Positions 6,914-15,964 of a stretch of DNA of 46,282 bases are shown piece after piece; the stretch's first letter is position 1; every line of letters starts with the position of its first letter. The DNA lies in the NCBI GenBank assembly GCA_016278615.1, contig JADQBM010000078.1:1-46282 (forward strand), written 5' to 3'. The position numbers and the translations under genes were made by a program. The DNA is from Clostridia bacterium. GTDB taxonomy: Bacteria; Bacillota; Clostridia; Peptostreptococcales; JAAYPU01. The notes under the pieces were generated by a model. That model saw only the letters and a program-made list of their open reading frames with translations, ran no database searches and was not told the DNA's origin.

Positions 6914-8785
6914 TTATGCTTGAGAAGAAAGTTTCATATTAATAGCAATCCCTACCCCTAACAGTCCATAAAACAAAGGCATGACTGAGACGGAGCTGTC
7001 GTTTACTAGGGCGGCGGTTAGGAAGCCGCAGATGCCGATGAAGATGCCTACGCCAACTATGGATATAAAGTCCTCGTATTGATTTCTCCAATATATTTTT
7101 ATGCTCCAAACGATATAAGCGCCAAAAAGAATTAGTAACGATATTAAGGAGATTAGGCCGGTATTAACAGCAATCCCCAGGTAGAGATTATGGGGCTTGT
7201 CTACGATATTGTATATTGGCCAGTCGGCATTATATTTTGCAGCGTAATCATTTTGAGGGAATTCAAAGACATAGGTGTCAGCTCCAGAGCCAATAAAAAC
7301 ATGCTCTTTGACGAGAGGTAAGCTTCTGGACCAAATGAGCCCCCTACCACTTCCAAAAGTTAATTGGTCTTCAAAACCTATACCTGGAACAGGATCTAAG
7401 TCCACAAGTTTATTGAGGTTATTGTAAAAAAGGATACCTTCTTTGGTAACCATAAAGCGCCATTTCGAGTCTTCAATATTAACCACAATATAATTGGTGT
7501 TATCTTCCTTAATAAAATTAAAGGAATACATGCTAAATCTTTGGTCATCTGCAATGATGTAACCATCATCTTCTTTTGTAAAAAAAAGTTTGGCGCCTTC
7601 TTTATCTGTGATAGATACCTCTGAGTTTTGAGCCTCCATATCAACTTGGATGGTAAGAGGTTCATTGTTGCAGCTGATGGTCAATTTATCATAATCCGTA
7701 TCAAAATAATCAATGAATTGTTTTTGATTGGCATCGGCATCACGTTCAAAAGATCCCTTGATTGCATTTGTTATTTCAGGCATAAGAATGTTAAATGTCA
7801 ATGCAAACACGGTAGCAACGGAAACTAACAAAAAGGCAATAGATTTCCACCATTTCATAAGTTTCTTATTTAGTATAATCAATGCAACAATAAAAGCGAT
7901 TCCAATACCTAAAATACCCCCACTAGATTTGGACCCCACAAGGTTAAATATGAGAAGTGCAGAGACAGCACCAAAGATTAATTTTTTCTTAATGTTTTTT
8001 TCTGTTATAAAAAGCAGACCAAAGATGGGAATTAACAGGGTTAAATAAAAGGATACATAGTTGATGTTATAAACAGTTTGATAGATTTCTCTATTGGTAA
8101 AACTAAATTTTAACTTGTCTATATTGTCTATATAAGATTTTGGGGTAATTAGTTTTTTCCCAATATCTGTTTGGAAAAAGTCATGATTTAGAAACTGCGA
8201 CATACCAAGGATGCCCAAAATAGAGGATGTAACACCTGTGGCATAAATGATTCGTTTGATACTTTTTTCAGTATTGACAGTATTAATAACATAGAACACC
8301 ATAAATATATACGAGATTAAAACCAATGACCCTTCAAACCGATCATTAAAGCCATGAAAGGCAAAATAGGGATACTCAGAAAATACCCAAGATAGTATTA
8401 CAAAGCAAGCGTAAATTGCCATAGGAATGTAGAGTTTGGTTTTTTTGATGTATAAGGATTGGGTCATAATTCTATAAAGAATTGTCAAGGCGGATAGTGT
8501 ACCCATCAACATGATAAAAACACTTTTATAGTAACTAAAAAAATCGGCAAAAACAGTTTTGTCGGAATGCCAATAATATCCTTCCATTGGAGAAGAATAA
8601 GTTTTCATGAATGTAATCATGATAATCACTGCAGTAAAAATAATAATAGGAACATCCTGTGTCCAATGGTAGCCGGTGTCCAAGGTTGGAGCATGGCTCA
8701 TATGCCAGACAGGTTTTGATGGAGCTGAAGACTTGGTTTTATGTGACTTTTTATCTTTTAACTCATGATTTTTATTTTTTCCCAT
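6914..8785 (-). CDS. O-antigen ligase / Wzy-type polysaccharide polymerase-like membrane protein
   Basis: A 623-aa polytopic membrane protein of the O-antigen ligase (Wzy_C) superfamily, expected to join or polymerise lipid-linked glycans on the outer face of the membrane. About ten or more hydrophobic helices are interrupted by a long extracytoplasmic domain (roughly residues 345-480, rich in Asp/Glu and beta-like). After it comes the family signature: LVKEHVFIGSGADTYVFEFP, then KPHNLYLGIAVNTGLISLI. The cytoplasmic N-terminus is a lysine-rich tail (KNKNHELKDKKSHKTK). The start is the ATG at 8785, seven bases after TTAGGGGG; an upstream in-frame ATG at 8824 lacks a site. It is the only - strand gene of the polysaccharide block and so has its own promoter. 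Confidence 0.82.
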   Translation of the reverse strand: MGKNKNHELKDKKSHKTKSSAPSKPVWHMSHAPTLDTGYHWTQDVPIIIFTAVIIMITFMKTYSSPMEGYYWHSDKTVFADFFSYYKSVFIMLMGTLSALTILYRIMTQSLYIKKTKLYIPMAIYACFVILSWVFSEYPYFAFHGFNDRFEGSLVLISYIFMVFYVINTVNTEKSIKRIIYATGVTSSILGILGMSQFLNHDFFQTDIGKKLITPKSYIDNIDKLKFSFTNREIYQTVYNINYVSFYLTLLIPIFGLLFITEKNIKKKLIFGAVSALLIFNLVGSKSSGGILGIGIAFIVALIILNKKLMKWWKSIAFLLVSVATVFALTFNILMPEITNAIKGSFERDADANQKQFIDYFDTDYDKLTISCNNEPLTIQVDMEAQNSEVSITDKEGAKLFFTKEDDGYIIADDQRFSMYSFNFIKEDNTNYIVVNIEDSKWRFMVTKEGILFYNNLNKLVDLDPVPGIGFEDQLTFGSGRGLIWSRSLPLVKEHVFIGSGADTYVFEFPQNDYAAKYNADWPIYNIVDKPHNLYLGIAVNTGLISLISLLILFGAYIVWSIKIYWRNQYEDFISIVGVGIFIGICGFLTAALVNDSSVSVMPLFYGLLGVGIAINMKLSSQA

Positions 8786-8948
8786 AAGAAAACCCCCTAA
8801 GAGCAATAATATACTATTATACATGATTTAATTGGAAAGAAAAAGCAGAAAATAGTAACATTTAGTTTATTGTTTTAGTTATCCGATACATTATCTTGCA
8901 GAATAATCGGAATATGATAGAATAAAGCAGATGACAGGAGTTAAAGAA

Positions 8949-9128
8949 AGATAACATATAAGAGATAACAGATAACAGATAACAGATAATAATTGAGGAT
9001 GGGTTTTTTCGGGCAGGCACAGGGACCAGCCCCTACGTTTTTTTCGGGCAGGTGCGAGACCAGCCCCTACAGATTTATACTTATACCTAATACTTATCCT
9101 TAAACTTAAACTCAAACTTATACTTATT
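8949..9128. repeat. Mosaic intergenic repeat: heptamer arm, two GTAG hairpins, hexamer array
   Basis: The 358-base gap before the dehydratase gene holds an AGATAAC-type heptamer array (about 8949-8990) ending in AATTGAGG. Two GTAG-type GC-rich hairpins in minus orientation follow (9010-9036 and 9045-9070), and then a 6-bp array AAACTT/ATACTT (about 9077-9128). An open frame on the - strand across this region (8891-9277) is made of repeat and is not called as a gene. Confidence 0.7.
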
Positions 9129-9143
9129 CTACGGGGTGGTAAA

Positions 9144-10988
9144 ATGGTTAAAATGACAAGGATGTTTTTCCTTTTATTTTTAGATGTTGTATTTATAAAT
9201 GCATCATATGTTGCTGCGTTTTTAATTCGGTTTGAATTTAATGTGAGCACACCGGTTTTTGATGCTTTTTTTAGCATATACTTAAATTATTTCTTGGTGA
9301 TTACCTTTATTAAGGTCATTGTCCTTTACCTTTTCGGTATGTATAACAGCTTATGGAAGTATGCAGGAATTGAAGAACTGTTGAAAACCGTTGCCGCTTC
9401 TTTTGTTTCGGTAGCTGCAGTTATATTATATTTGGTTTTTATTCAAGAGTATCTACCACGAAGTGTTCATATTATCACCTTTGCCCTTGATATTTTTACC
9501 ATTGGCGGATTGCGATTGAGCTATAGGTTCTTTAGAGGGATTAAGAGCTTTCCTGGCGTTACAGGCATACGAAAAAACATTCGTAAAGTGATGGTAGTGG
9601 GAGCAGGGGATGCAGGAGCAGTCATTATAAAAGAGCTAAGAAATCATGGTGAGCTCAATAGTGTACCTGTCGTTGCAATAGACGATAATAATGCCAAATT
9701 AAAACGACGTATTGTGGGAGTTCCTATTTTAGGGAACCGTTTTGATATTCCTCATTTAGCAAAAAAATATAGAGTCGACGAAATTATCATTGCTGTTCCC
9801 TCTGCAAACAAAAAAGATATAAAAGAAATTGTGGAACAGTGTAACAAGACACATTGCATACTAAAAATTTTACCGGGATTATATGAATTGATTAATGAAG
9901 AAGTTAGCATTAGTAAATTAAGAGATGTAGATATTGAGGATTTGTTGGGAAGAGAATCTGTACAAGTAGACCTTGAAGAGATTAGTGGATACCTGAGTAA
10001 TAGAATTGTTTTGGTAACAGGTGGCGGAGGTTCTATTGGGTCAGAATTATGCAGGCAAATTGCTAAGTTTAACCCTAAGAAACTCATTGCTTTAGATATT
10101 TATGAAAATAATTTGTTTGAAATACAAAACGAAATATTAAGAAAACACCCCGATTTGGATTTTAAACCAGTAATAGCATCTATTAGAGATGGTTTAAGAA
10201 TGAGAGAAGTTTTTAAAAGACATATGCCTCATGTTGTCTTTCATGCTGCAGCACATAAGCATGTGCCTTTGATGGAGTTGGACCCTAAAGAAGCTGTTAA
10301 AAACAACATGTTAGGAACGAATATATTAGTAGATTTAGCAGATGATTTTGGAATAGAGAAGTTTGTTCTTATTTCCACCGACAAAGCCGTTAATCCATGT
10401 AATGTGATGGGTGCGACAAAGCGAGGAGCCGAAATGATATTGCAGGCAAAAAGCATGGAATCCAAAACACAATTTTCTGCTGTGCGTTTTGGGAATGTAC
10501 TTGGCAGCAATGGAAGTGTTATACCGATTTTCAGACAACAGATTGAATCTGGTGGTCCGGTTACGGTGACCCATCCGGATATAACAAGGTATTTTATGAC
10601 CATCCCTGAAGCGGTACAACTTGTTATTCAGGCAGGCGCCATGGCAGATGGAGGGGAAGTTTTTATATTAGATATGGGACAACCCGTAAAAATTATTGAA
10701 TTAGCAGAGAATATTATTAAACTCTCAGGCTATAAGCCTTATGAGGAAATTGATATAAAAATTATTGGTTTAAGACCGGGTGAAAAATTATATGAGGAAT
10801 TGATGTTAAAAGAAGAAAGTATACAAAAAACAGTTCATGAAAAGATCTATATAGGAAAACCGTTATATATTAATGGTAAAGAACTTTTTGAGCAGCTTGA
10901 AGCATTGGCCGATATGATGGATGAAGAGGATCATATCATAAAAGAATATTTGAAAAAAATGATACCCACATACGAAGCTACAAAGTAA
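9144..10988 (+). CDS. FlaA1/WbpM-type membrane nucleotide-sugar 4,6-dehydratase
   Basis: Large-type UDP-sugar dehydratase/epimerase, probably acting on UDP-GlcNAc to make the first intermediate of a 6-deoxy amino sugar. Order: about four N-terminal membrane helices (residues 1-130), a CoA-binding-like Rossmann domain beginning KVMVVGAGDAG (about 150), and the catalytic SDR domain with TGGGGSIGS at 292-300 for NAD. In STDKAVNPCNVMGATK the usual YxxxK is MxxxK (M422, K426), as in WbpM/FlaA1-type enzymes. GLRPGEKLYEELM near residue 540 is another family mark. 614 aa is the normal length. The ATG follows GGGGTGG. It completes the polysaccharide set with the priming transferase and two GT2 enzymes. 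Confidence 0.92.
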   Translation: MVKMTRMFFLLFLDVVFINASYVAAFLIRFEFNVSTPVFDAFFSIYLNYFLVITFIKVIVLYLFGMYNSLWKYAGIEELLKTVAASFVSVAAVILYLVFIQEYLPRSVHIITFALDIFTIGGLRLSYRFFRGIKSFPGVTGIRKNIRKVMVVGAGDAGAVIIKELRNHGELNSVPVVAIDDNNAKLKRRIVGVPILGNRFDIPHLAKKYRVDEIIIAVPSANKKDIKEIVEQCNKTHCILKILPGLYELINEEVSISKLRDVDIEDLLGRESVQVDLEEISGYLSNRIVLVTGGGGSIGSELCRQIAKFNPKKLIALDIYENNLFEIQNEILRKHPDLDFKPVIASIRDGLRMREVFKRHMPHVVFHAAAHKHVPLMELDPKEAVKNNMLGTNILVDLADDFGIEKFVLISTDKAVNPCNVMGATKRGAEMILQAKSMESKTQFSAVRFGNVLGSNGSVIPIFRQQIESGGPVTVTHPDITRYFMTIPEAVQLVIQAGAMADGGEVFILDMGQPVKIIELAENIIKLSGYKPYEEIDIKIIGLRPGEKLYEELMLKEESIQKTVHEKIYIGKPLYINGKELFEQLEALADMMDEEDHIIKEYLKKMIPTYEATK

Positions 10989-11051
10989 GTAAATAATTAA
11001 GCCATTCATTCATATACTAATGAATGATAAAGATAAAAGGAGCGTGTTTTG

Positions 11052-12314
11052 ATGAAACCCATCAATATTAGCGCAAATAGTTCTTTAATAAGTGAAGAAG
11101 AATTATTTGTGTATGAGGACAGGTTAAAGACAGCACATCAGAGGCTTCATTCAGGGGCAGATGATTATTTAGGTTGGGTAAACCATCCTATGGAATATGA
11201 CCCAAAAGAATTGGAACGAATTATTCAGACAGCTAAAAAGATACGAAGTCAATGCCAGGTTTTTATTATAATTGGTATTGGAGGCTCTTACATAGGCGCT
11301 CGTGCAGCAATAGAAATGTTGAATCACAGTTACTATAATCTATTAGATCAAAACCAACGAAAAGGACCCCAGATTTTTTTCGCGGGAAACAATCTCAGTG
11401 GTACGTATCATAAGGAACTTGTAGACATGGTAAAAGATAAAGAAATATGTGTTTGCGTCATATCAAAATCAGGGACCACGACAGAATCAAATATTGCATT
11501 TTCAATTTTTAAAAAGCTACTGCAAGACAAATATGGGGAAGCAGCTTCTGAAAGGATTTATGTTATTACCGATAAAGAGAAGGGAATTCTAAGAGAAGAA
11601 GTCAATCAGAAAGGTTATACTAATTTTCAAGTACCAGAGGATATTGGTGGGCGGTATTCTGTGCTCACACCTGTTGGCTTATTACCTATTGCTGTATCTG
11701 GAATAGATGTTTTGGAAATGATGAAAGGTGCAGCGGGTGCTTACTCTCAATTTAATCATCCCGATTTAAGAAATCCCTGTTATGAATATGCTGTTATTAG
11801 AAATATTTTATATAATAAAGGAAAAATAATAGAAGTTTTTGAAGTTTACGAGCCTAAACTACAATACTTCGCTGAGTGGCTCAAACAACTCTTTGGAGAA
11901 AGTGAGGGAAAAGAAGGAAAAGGAATATTCCCTACTTATCTTCAGTTCAGTGCAGACTTGCATTCCATGGGGCAGTTTCTGCAGGAAGGCAATCAATGTT
12001 TTTTTGAAACAGTCCTAAATGTTCAAAGTTTCGAAAGTGATATAATTGTTCCAGAGGGTTCTTTGGATACATTTAAGGGCAAAAAAATGAGTTATATTAA
12101 TTCTAAGGCTATGGAGGGAGTTCTCCTTGCACATATGGAAGATGATATCCCAAATATTCGCATCAACATTCCTGAACTATCGCCTTATTACTTTGGACAG
12201 ATGGTCTATTTTTTCGAAAAATCCTGCGCTATAAGCGCATACCTCCTAGACGTCAACCCCTTCAACCAACCTGGAGTGGAGAAGTATAAGAGGAATATGA
12301 GGAAACTAATATAA
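11052..12314 (+). CDS. pgi: Glucose-6-phosphate isomerase
   Basis: Interconverts glucose-6-phosphate and fructose-6-phosphate in the cytosol. Motifs: IIGIGGSYIGARA (SIS fold), VISKSGTTTES for phosphate binding, EDIGGRYSVLTPVGLLP (PGI signature), GQFLQEGNQCFFETV with the catalytic glutamate, and PFNQPGVEKYKRNM with the catalytic lysine. At 420 aa it is slightly shorter than the usual ~450 of Firmicutes enzymes, mainly at the N-terminus, but all catalytic blocks are present. ATG at 11052 lies nine bases after AAAGGAG; the TTG just before it is not needed. Its place next to the nucleotide-sugar genes fits supply of hexose phosphates for glycan synthesis. Confidence 0.95.
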   Translation: MKPINISANSSLISEEELFVYEDRLKTAHQRLHSGADDYLGWVNHPMEYDPKELERIIQTAKKIRSQCQVFIIIGIGGSYIGARAAIEMLNHSYYNLLDQNQRKGPQIFFAGNNLSGTYHKELVDMVKDKEICVCVISKSGTTTESNIAFSIFKKLLQDKYGEAASERIYVITDKEKGILREEVNQKGYTNFQVPEDIGGRYSVLTPVGLLPIAVSGIDVLEMMKGAAGAYSQFNHPDLRNPCYEYAVIRNILYNKGKIIEVFEVYEPKLQYFAEWLKQLFGESEGKEGKGIFPTYLQFSADLHSMGQFLQEGNQCFFETVLNVQSFESDIIVPEGSLDTFKGKKMSYINSKAMEGVLLAHMEDDIPNIRINIPELSPYYFGQMVYFFEKSCAISAYLLDVNPFNQPGVEKYKRNMRKLI

Positions 12315-12316
12315 TA

Positions 12317-12487
12317 AGAGACAGATAACAGATAACAGATAATAGATAACAGTTAAGGTAGATTTTACTACATAAAATCAATAATTATGTTTGAAAGTCA
12401 TCTTTATAGAAAACAGAAAAATAGCTTGACATTACAAGCTGTTTTTTACCTTAACTATTATCTATTATCTGTTATCTATTATCTTTA
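12317..12487. repeat. Heptamer inverted-repeat element (AGATAAC type)
   Basis: The left arm (12317-12350) is AGATAAC/AGATAAT in tandem, then AGTTAAGG (12351-12358) and the hairpin GATTTTA/TAAAATC (12361-12379). The right half mirrors it: CCTTAACT (12449-12456) then TATTATC/TGTTATC units to 12487. The interior contains the terminator of pgi. No coding sequence lies inside. Confidence 0.8.
12423..12447 (+). terminator. Intrinsic terminator after pgi
   Basis: AGCTTG (12423-12428) and CAAGCT (12435-12440) with loop ACATTA, then GTTTTTT. It lies inside the repeat element, so the element appears to supply the terminator. Confidence 0.65.
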
Positions 12488-12594
12488 TAATTTTATAGCC
12501 TAAGCGTTTTCAAGTATTCCCGAAACTATATCATTAATAAGTACTTGTATTTTCACTCATTTATTGTAAAAATTATTAGAAGGAATAAAAGGAC

Positions 12595-13770
12595 ATGAGG
12601 TTAATGATGGACAAAAAAAAGTTTAAAATTATCAAAGGCAATAATAATGATAGTGACGATCGTATATCAAGAAAATTTATATCTTCTTATGTTACCGATA
12701 CGCGGCTTATGGGTGTTATTGGTATGTATATTCACTGGAAGGTTAATGATGAAGACTATTATCAATTATTCCATTTTGATGCAGAAGAATATGGGTTTGA
12801 CAACTATATAAGCATTCTTGGGAACAATAAAGAACGGCTTGCCATAGAGAAAGAGGCTATGATGGGTGGTTTAGGAGGTCGGTTTGTTAGCTTAAGAGAA
12901 AACGAAGCCAAGTATCTTTTCCAGAGATTTATGATAATGAATATAAAAAACAATCTACCTTTGCCTGAACCAAGAAGCGAGTATTTATTTCTATATAAAA
13001 ATAAAATAGAGCTCACTGATGAAGAAAAGCAATTTGTTATGAATAAAGTTTGTGAAGGAATTGTATCAGAATACCAAATTATTAATTATTTTTTAATGAG
13101 ATCATTTGCTAAAGATGAAGAGGGAGCCGCCTATTTATCAGACGAGAATGATAGGGTTCTCTATGATGGAAAATATCCCGCAACACTATTAAAAAATATT
13201 ATTGAAGAAAATGAAGATGGTCTTTCTTATGTGTGTGAGTCTCTTATTGAAGAAAAATTGAAATATCGGTTGGAGATATCCGAAATAACATTGAAGAATG
13301 AAAATGGAAAATTTTCGATTGCAGATGCGCAAAAAAGGTCAACATTGAATGTTTCTCCTTCAGAGGCAGCCTTGATGTTGAATCGCTCAGAATATATTAA
13401 TATTTATAGCATTGATGAGGGTTCTGATTTCATAGAAATGTTCAAGCAAAAAAAACCCAATGCATTGTATAACATACATGCTTCTGTCTATCTGTTTACA
13501 GAGTTTAATTTAAACAACCGACATGTTAAAGAAAAGGTTTACATGTTGAACGGTGATATATATGGCGTGTACTGCATCTCAGAAGCAAATCAATTCATAG
13601 TAGCTGGCTATGATTTGGATAAAATGAATCGGATAGAAAAGTACTTCTCTAAAGGAGACTTTAACGACTATATTTCACTCATTGAAAAATTAGAGTTCAA
13701 AGAATCAATTTTATACGAATTCGTTAATAGTGGATACGAAGACTTTTTCGATTTCCTTTCTGACTACTAA
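12595..13770 (+). CDS. Hypothetical protein, 391 aa
   Basis: I do not recognise a family. The protein is soluble, acidic and has no signal peptide or membrane helix. The N-terminal third contains YYQLFHFDAEEYGFDNY and a glycine-rich MMGGLGGRF (about residues 87-95); the middle (SRSEYLFLYKNKIELTDEEKQFV) and C-terminal half (YNIHASVYLFTEFNLNNRHVKEKVYMLNGDIYGVYCISEANQFIVAGYD) look like mixed alpha/beta domains. Start uncertain: ATG 12595 is ten bases after AGAAGGA, but ATG 12604 or 12607 are also possible. It stands alone between two repeat elements, with convergent neighbours downstream. Confidence 0.7.
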   Translation: MRLMMDKKKFKIIKGNNNDSDDRISRKFISSYVTDTRLMGVIGMYIHWKVNDEDYYQLFHFDAEEYGFDNYISILGNNKERLAIEKEAMMGGLGGRFVSLRENEAKYLFQRFMIMNIKNNLPLPEPRSEYLFLYKNKIELTDEEKQFVMNKVCEGIVSEYQIINYFLMRSFAKDEEGAAYLSDENDRVLYDGKYPATLLKNIIEENEDGLSYVCESLIEEKLKYRLEISEITLKNENGKFSIADAQKRSTLNVSPSEAALMLNRSEYINIYSIDEGSDFIEMFKQKKPNALYNIHASVYLFTEFNLNNRHVKEKVYMLNGDIYGVYCISEANQFIVAGYDLDKMNRIEKYFSKGDFNDYISLIEKLEFKESILYEFVNSGYEDFFDFLSDY

Positions 13771-13773
13771 TTA

Positions 13774-13948
13774 GAGATAAAAAAAAGATAATAGATAGGA
13801 AAAGATAGATAAAAGATAAGAGATAACAGATAAGAGTTAAGGTAGAAAAAATCCTATATAGGATTTTTTCCTGTTTACTAAAATATTCAGTTTTGCATGC
13901 AAAACTCTCCATAACTATTATCTATTATCTATTATCTCTTATCTTTCT
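13774..13948. repeat. Heptamer inverted-repeat element between convergent genes
   Basis: The left module is AGATAAN units ending in AGTTAAGG (13835-13842), followed by the strong hairpin AAAAAATCC/GGATTTTTT (about 13846-13869). The right module is hairpin GTTTTGC/GCAAAAC (13890-13905), then CCATAACT (13909-13916), then TATTATC units to about 13948. The two hairpins can act as terminators for the convergent genes on either side. Confidence 0.8.
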
Positions 13949-13978
13949 TTACTCTTATCCTTAAACTCTTCACATTTC

Positions 13979-14362
13979 TCAATTTAGGTATTGTTTCATC
14001 AAAGTCTTCTCTTCCCACATGAAATTGTTTTCTGTAAAAGCTTTAACGGCGTTTGAAATATCTTGGGGGGTGCCTTGGAATATGGATTCTTTTAGGATCT
14101 GAAGATTGATTTCACCCATGGAAGAAAGCAATCTTCGTATGGCTTCCCTATTTTCAGAGGTCATTTTATAATGGCTGTCATTCAAAATTTCAGTTGCATA
14201 GACTCTAATAAAAGTATCTAAGGTAATATCATCTACATAGGAGGTATCTTCAGCGCTGGTCTGTGGTGTGTTAATGGTATCATCCGTGCCACTAAAAAAA
14301 ATCCATCCCGTGGTAAACAAGGTCAGTAGCAGTATTGTCATCAAATAAAATCTTTTCTTCAT
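13979..14362 (-). CDS. Small membrane-anchored extracytoplasmic protein
   Basis: About 127 aa. The N-terminus (MKKRFYLMTILLLTLFTTGWIFF) is a signal anchor with basic residues before a hydrophobic helix; no lipobox cysteine is present. The rest is a soluble acidic helical domain (TLDTFIRVYATEILNDSHYKM; REAIRRLLSSMGEINLQIL). Family unknown. ATG at 14362 follows GGAG; the in-frame ATG at 14371 directly abuts its putative site and is less likely. It lies 54 bases downstream of the TtcA-like gene on the same strand, so the two may be co-transcribed. Confidence 0.65.
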   Translation of the reverse strand: MKKRFYLMTILLLTLFTTGWIFFSGTDDTINTPQTSAEDTSYVDDITLDTFIRVYATEILNDSHYKMTSENREAIRRLLSSMGEINLQILKESIFQGTPQDISNAVKAFTENNFMWEEKTLMKQYLN

Positions 14363-14416
14363 TTTCTCCATCCTTTCATATATTTGTAGTATGAAGAAAA
14401 ATATAGAAAAATATAC

Positions 14417-15127
14417 TTATTTCCAAATCTCCAGTTGCTTTTTATTTTCTAATGAATGAAGCAGTCGTTCCTTAATATGGGGGTTGTCCTCAGCTAAGTT
14501 GTTTAGGAGCCTTTTGACGTACTCTCGTTTGGTGTGTTTATCAACATGGCAAGGGTTTTTCACAATGGGTAAGTTAACTTGAGTAAGGGCATGTGTAACA
14601 TCTGATTCAAAAGCATATATCAAGGGACGAATAACCGTAATAGACGAACGATCCATAAAAGAGACTGGCTTAAAAGTTCGGATTCTGCTTTCATAAAACA
14701 TACTCATCAATAAAGATTCAATAGCATCATCCCCATGATGGCCTAAAGCCAATTTATCTATATCGTGGGAAGCACAAACTTTGCTGAGGCGGCCCCGTTT
14801 CATCCTGGAGCACATTCCGCAAGGGTGTTTTTCCTTTCTTTCATCAAAAACAACTTTTCCAATATTGGTTTCTTCAATAATATGTTCGATACCCTGAGCA
14901 CGACAATAATCAGCAACAGGAGACAAGTCAAAATCATCGAAGCCCATGGTTAGAGAAAGTGCCTTAATCTGGTATTTTACAGGAGAAAAATTCTGATATA
15001 ACGTTAAAGCATGGAGCAATATCATACTATCCTTCCCACCCGAAAGCCCAACCCCAATAACATCTCCCTCTTCAATCATGGAATACGATTCAACAGCCTT
15101 TTTCAAGCAACCCATTATTTTTTTCAT
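14417..15127 (-). CDS. TtcA-like tRNA 2-thiocytidine biosynthesis protein (PP-loop ATPase)
   Basis: Adenylates and thiolates a tRNA base, most likely C32 by analogy with TtcA. The PP-loop SGGKDS is at residues 29-34. Two cysteines of a CxxC (PCGMCSRMKRGRL) and a third in NPCHVD are the ligands that hold a [4Fe-4S] cluster in the family. LGHHGDDAIESLLMSMFY is a further TtcA/TtuA mark. 236 aa is on the short side of TtcA but typical of Clostridia homologues. The ATG follows GGAAGG at a longish distance. The cluster requirement fits an anaerobe. The exact substrate position is inferred. Confidence 0.82.
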   Translation of the reverse strand: MKKIMGCLKKAVESYSMIEEGDVIGVGLSGGKDSMILLHALTLYQNFSPVKYQIKALSLTMGFDDFDLSPVADYCRAQGIEHIIEETNIGKVVFDERKEKHPCGMCSRMKRGRLSKVCASHDIDKLALGHHGDDAIESLLMSMFYESRIRTFKPVSFMDRSSITVIRPLIYAFESDVTHALTQVNLPIVKNPCHVDKHTKREYVKRLLNNLAEDNPHIKERLLHSLENKKQLEIWK

Positions 15128-15159
15128 ACTTTCTTAAACCTTCCTGACCTTTATACTTT

Positions 15160-15380
15160 ACCTTCTGCTTCTACCTCTACTCTTACTTACCCTTAATCTT
15201 CAACTTCTACTTACACTTTTCGGGCAGGCACAGGACCAGCCCCTACAGAGGACAACCGCAAGGGTCGTCCCTACATATCTCTAATCTCTAATCCCTAATC
15301 TCTATTCCCTAATCTCCAATCTCCAATCTCTAATCCCTAATCCCATATCTTTTATCTGTTATCTGTTATCTCTTATCTAT
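15160..15380. repeat. Mosaic repeat region before the COG2426 gene
   Basis: The 343-base gap holds, in order: a degenerate 6-bp array CTTCTA/CTTACT (about 15160-15218); two GTAG-type hairpins in minus orientation (15221-15246 and 15250-15274, two different sequence families); then a heptamer array TAATCTC/TAATCCC/CAATCTC (about 15277-15345) passing into TTTATCT/GTTATCT units to about 15380. Confidence 0.7.
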
Positions 15381-15402
15381 CTTTTCCGTCACCTGTTCCC
15401 TA

Positions 15403-15431
15403 TTGTAACCTTTCTACTAATAGAATATAAT
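15403..15431 (+). promoter_or_regulatory. Sigma-A promoter of the COG2426 gene
   Basis: TTGTAA (15403-15408) and TATAAT (15426-15431) are separated by exactly 17 bases, about 40 bases before the start codon. Confidence 0.7.
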
Positions 15432-15470
15432 CTTTATGAAACAATTTGTAAATAGAGATGAGGAATCCCT

Positions 15471-15959
15471 ATGCCGGATATAATTGTATCTTTTTTTGAT
15501 GTTTTATCAAGGGAAATGGCTGTGTTTTTGATTGCAATGTTACCATTGGCAGAGTTGAAAGTTGCGATTCCCTATGGTGTCTCAATGGGAATGAGCCCAT
15601 ACCATGCCGCTGCCATTGGTATTGTTGGAAGCATGATCCCTGTTCCTTGTATACTATTTTTATTAAGACCCGTGATTGCTTGGTTTCGAAAGACTGCTGT
15701 GGGGACCATCATAGCAGATAAAATCACCAAAAGGGTCATGGGAAAAAGCAGTACAATAAAAAAGTATAGAATTTTTGGGTTGTTTATTTTTGTTGCCATT
15801 CCGCTACCCACTACAGGGGTTTGGACAGGTTCTGCAGTGGCAGCACTTTTAAATATGAGAATCCGTAATGCGCTTATATCTATATTTTTAGGAAATTGTT
15901 GTGCAGCGGCCATTATGATGCTCTTAAGCCATACGGCAATGTCAGCGTTTAATTGGTAA
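15471..15959 (+). CDS. COG2426 small membrane protein (putative small multidrug export family)
   Basis: 162 aa with four to five hydrophobic helices. Family pattern: LIAMLPLAELKVAIPYGVSMGMSP near residues 20-45, GSMIPVPCILFLLRPV, a basic loop with KYRIFGLFIFVAIPLPTTGVWTGS, and a final helix. This is the PF06695/COG2426 family; the name suggests drug export but transport has not been shown for most members. It stands alone with its own promoter. The ATG follows GAGGAAT. Confidence 0.85.
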   Translation: MPDIIVSFFDVLSREMAVFLIAMLPLAELKVAIPYGVSMGMSPYHAAAIGIVGSMIPVPCILFLLRPVIAWFRKTAVGTIIADKITKRVMGKSSTIKKYRIFGLFIFVAIPLPTTGVWTGSAVAALLNMRIRNALISIFLGNCCAAAIMMLLSHTAMSAFNW

Positions 15960-15964
15960 GGATG

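Noticed and set aside
8891-9277. 128-codon open frame on the - strand
   Set aside because: Composed of repeat-derived sequence and overlapping the start of the dehydratase gene; low-complexity product.
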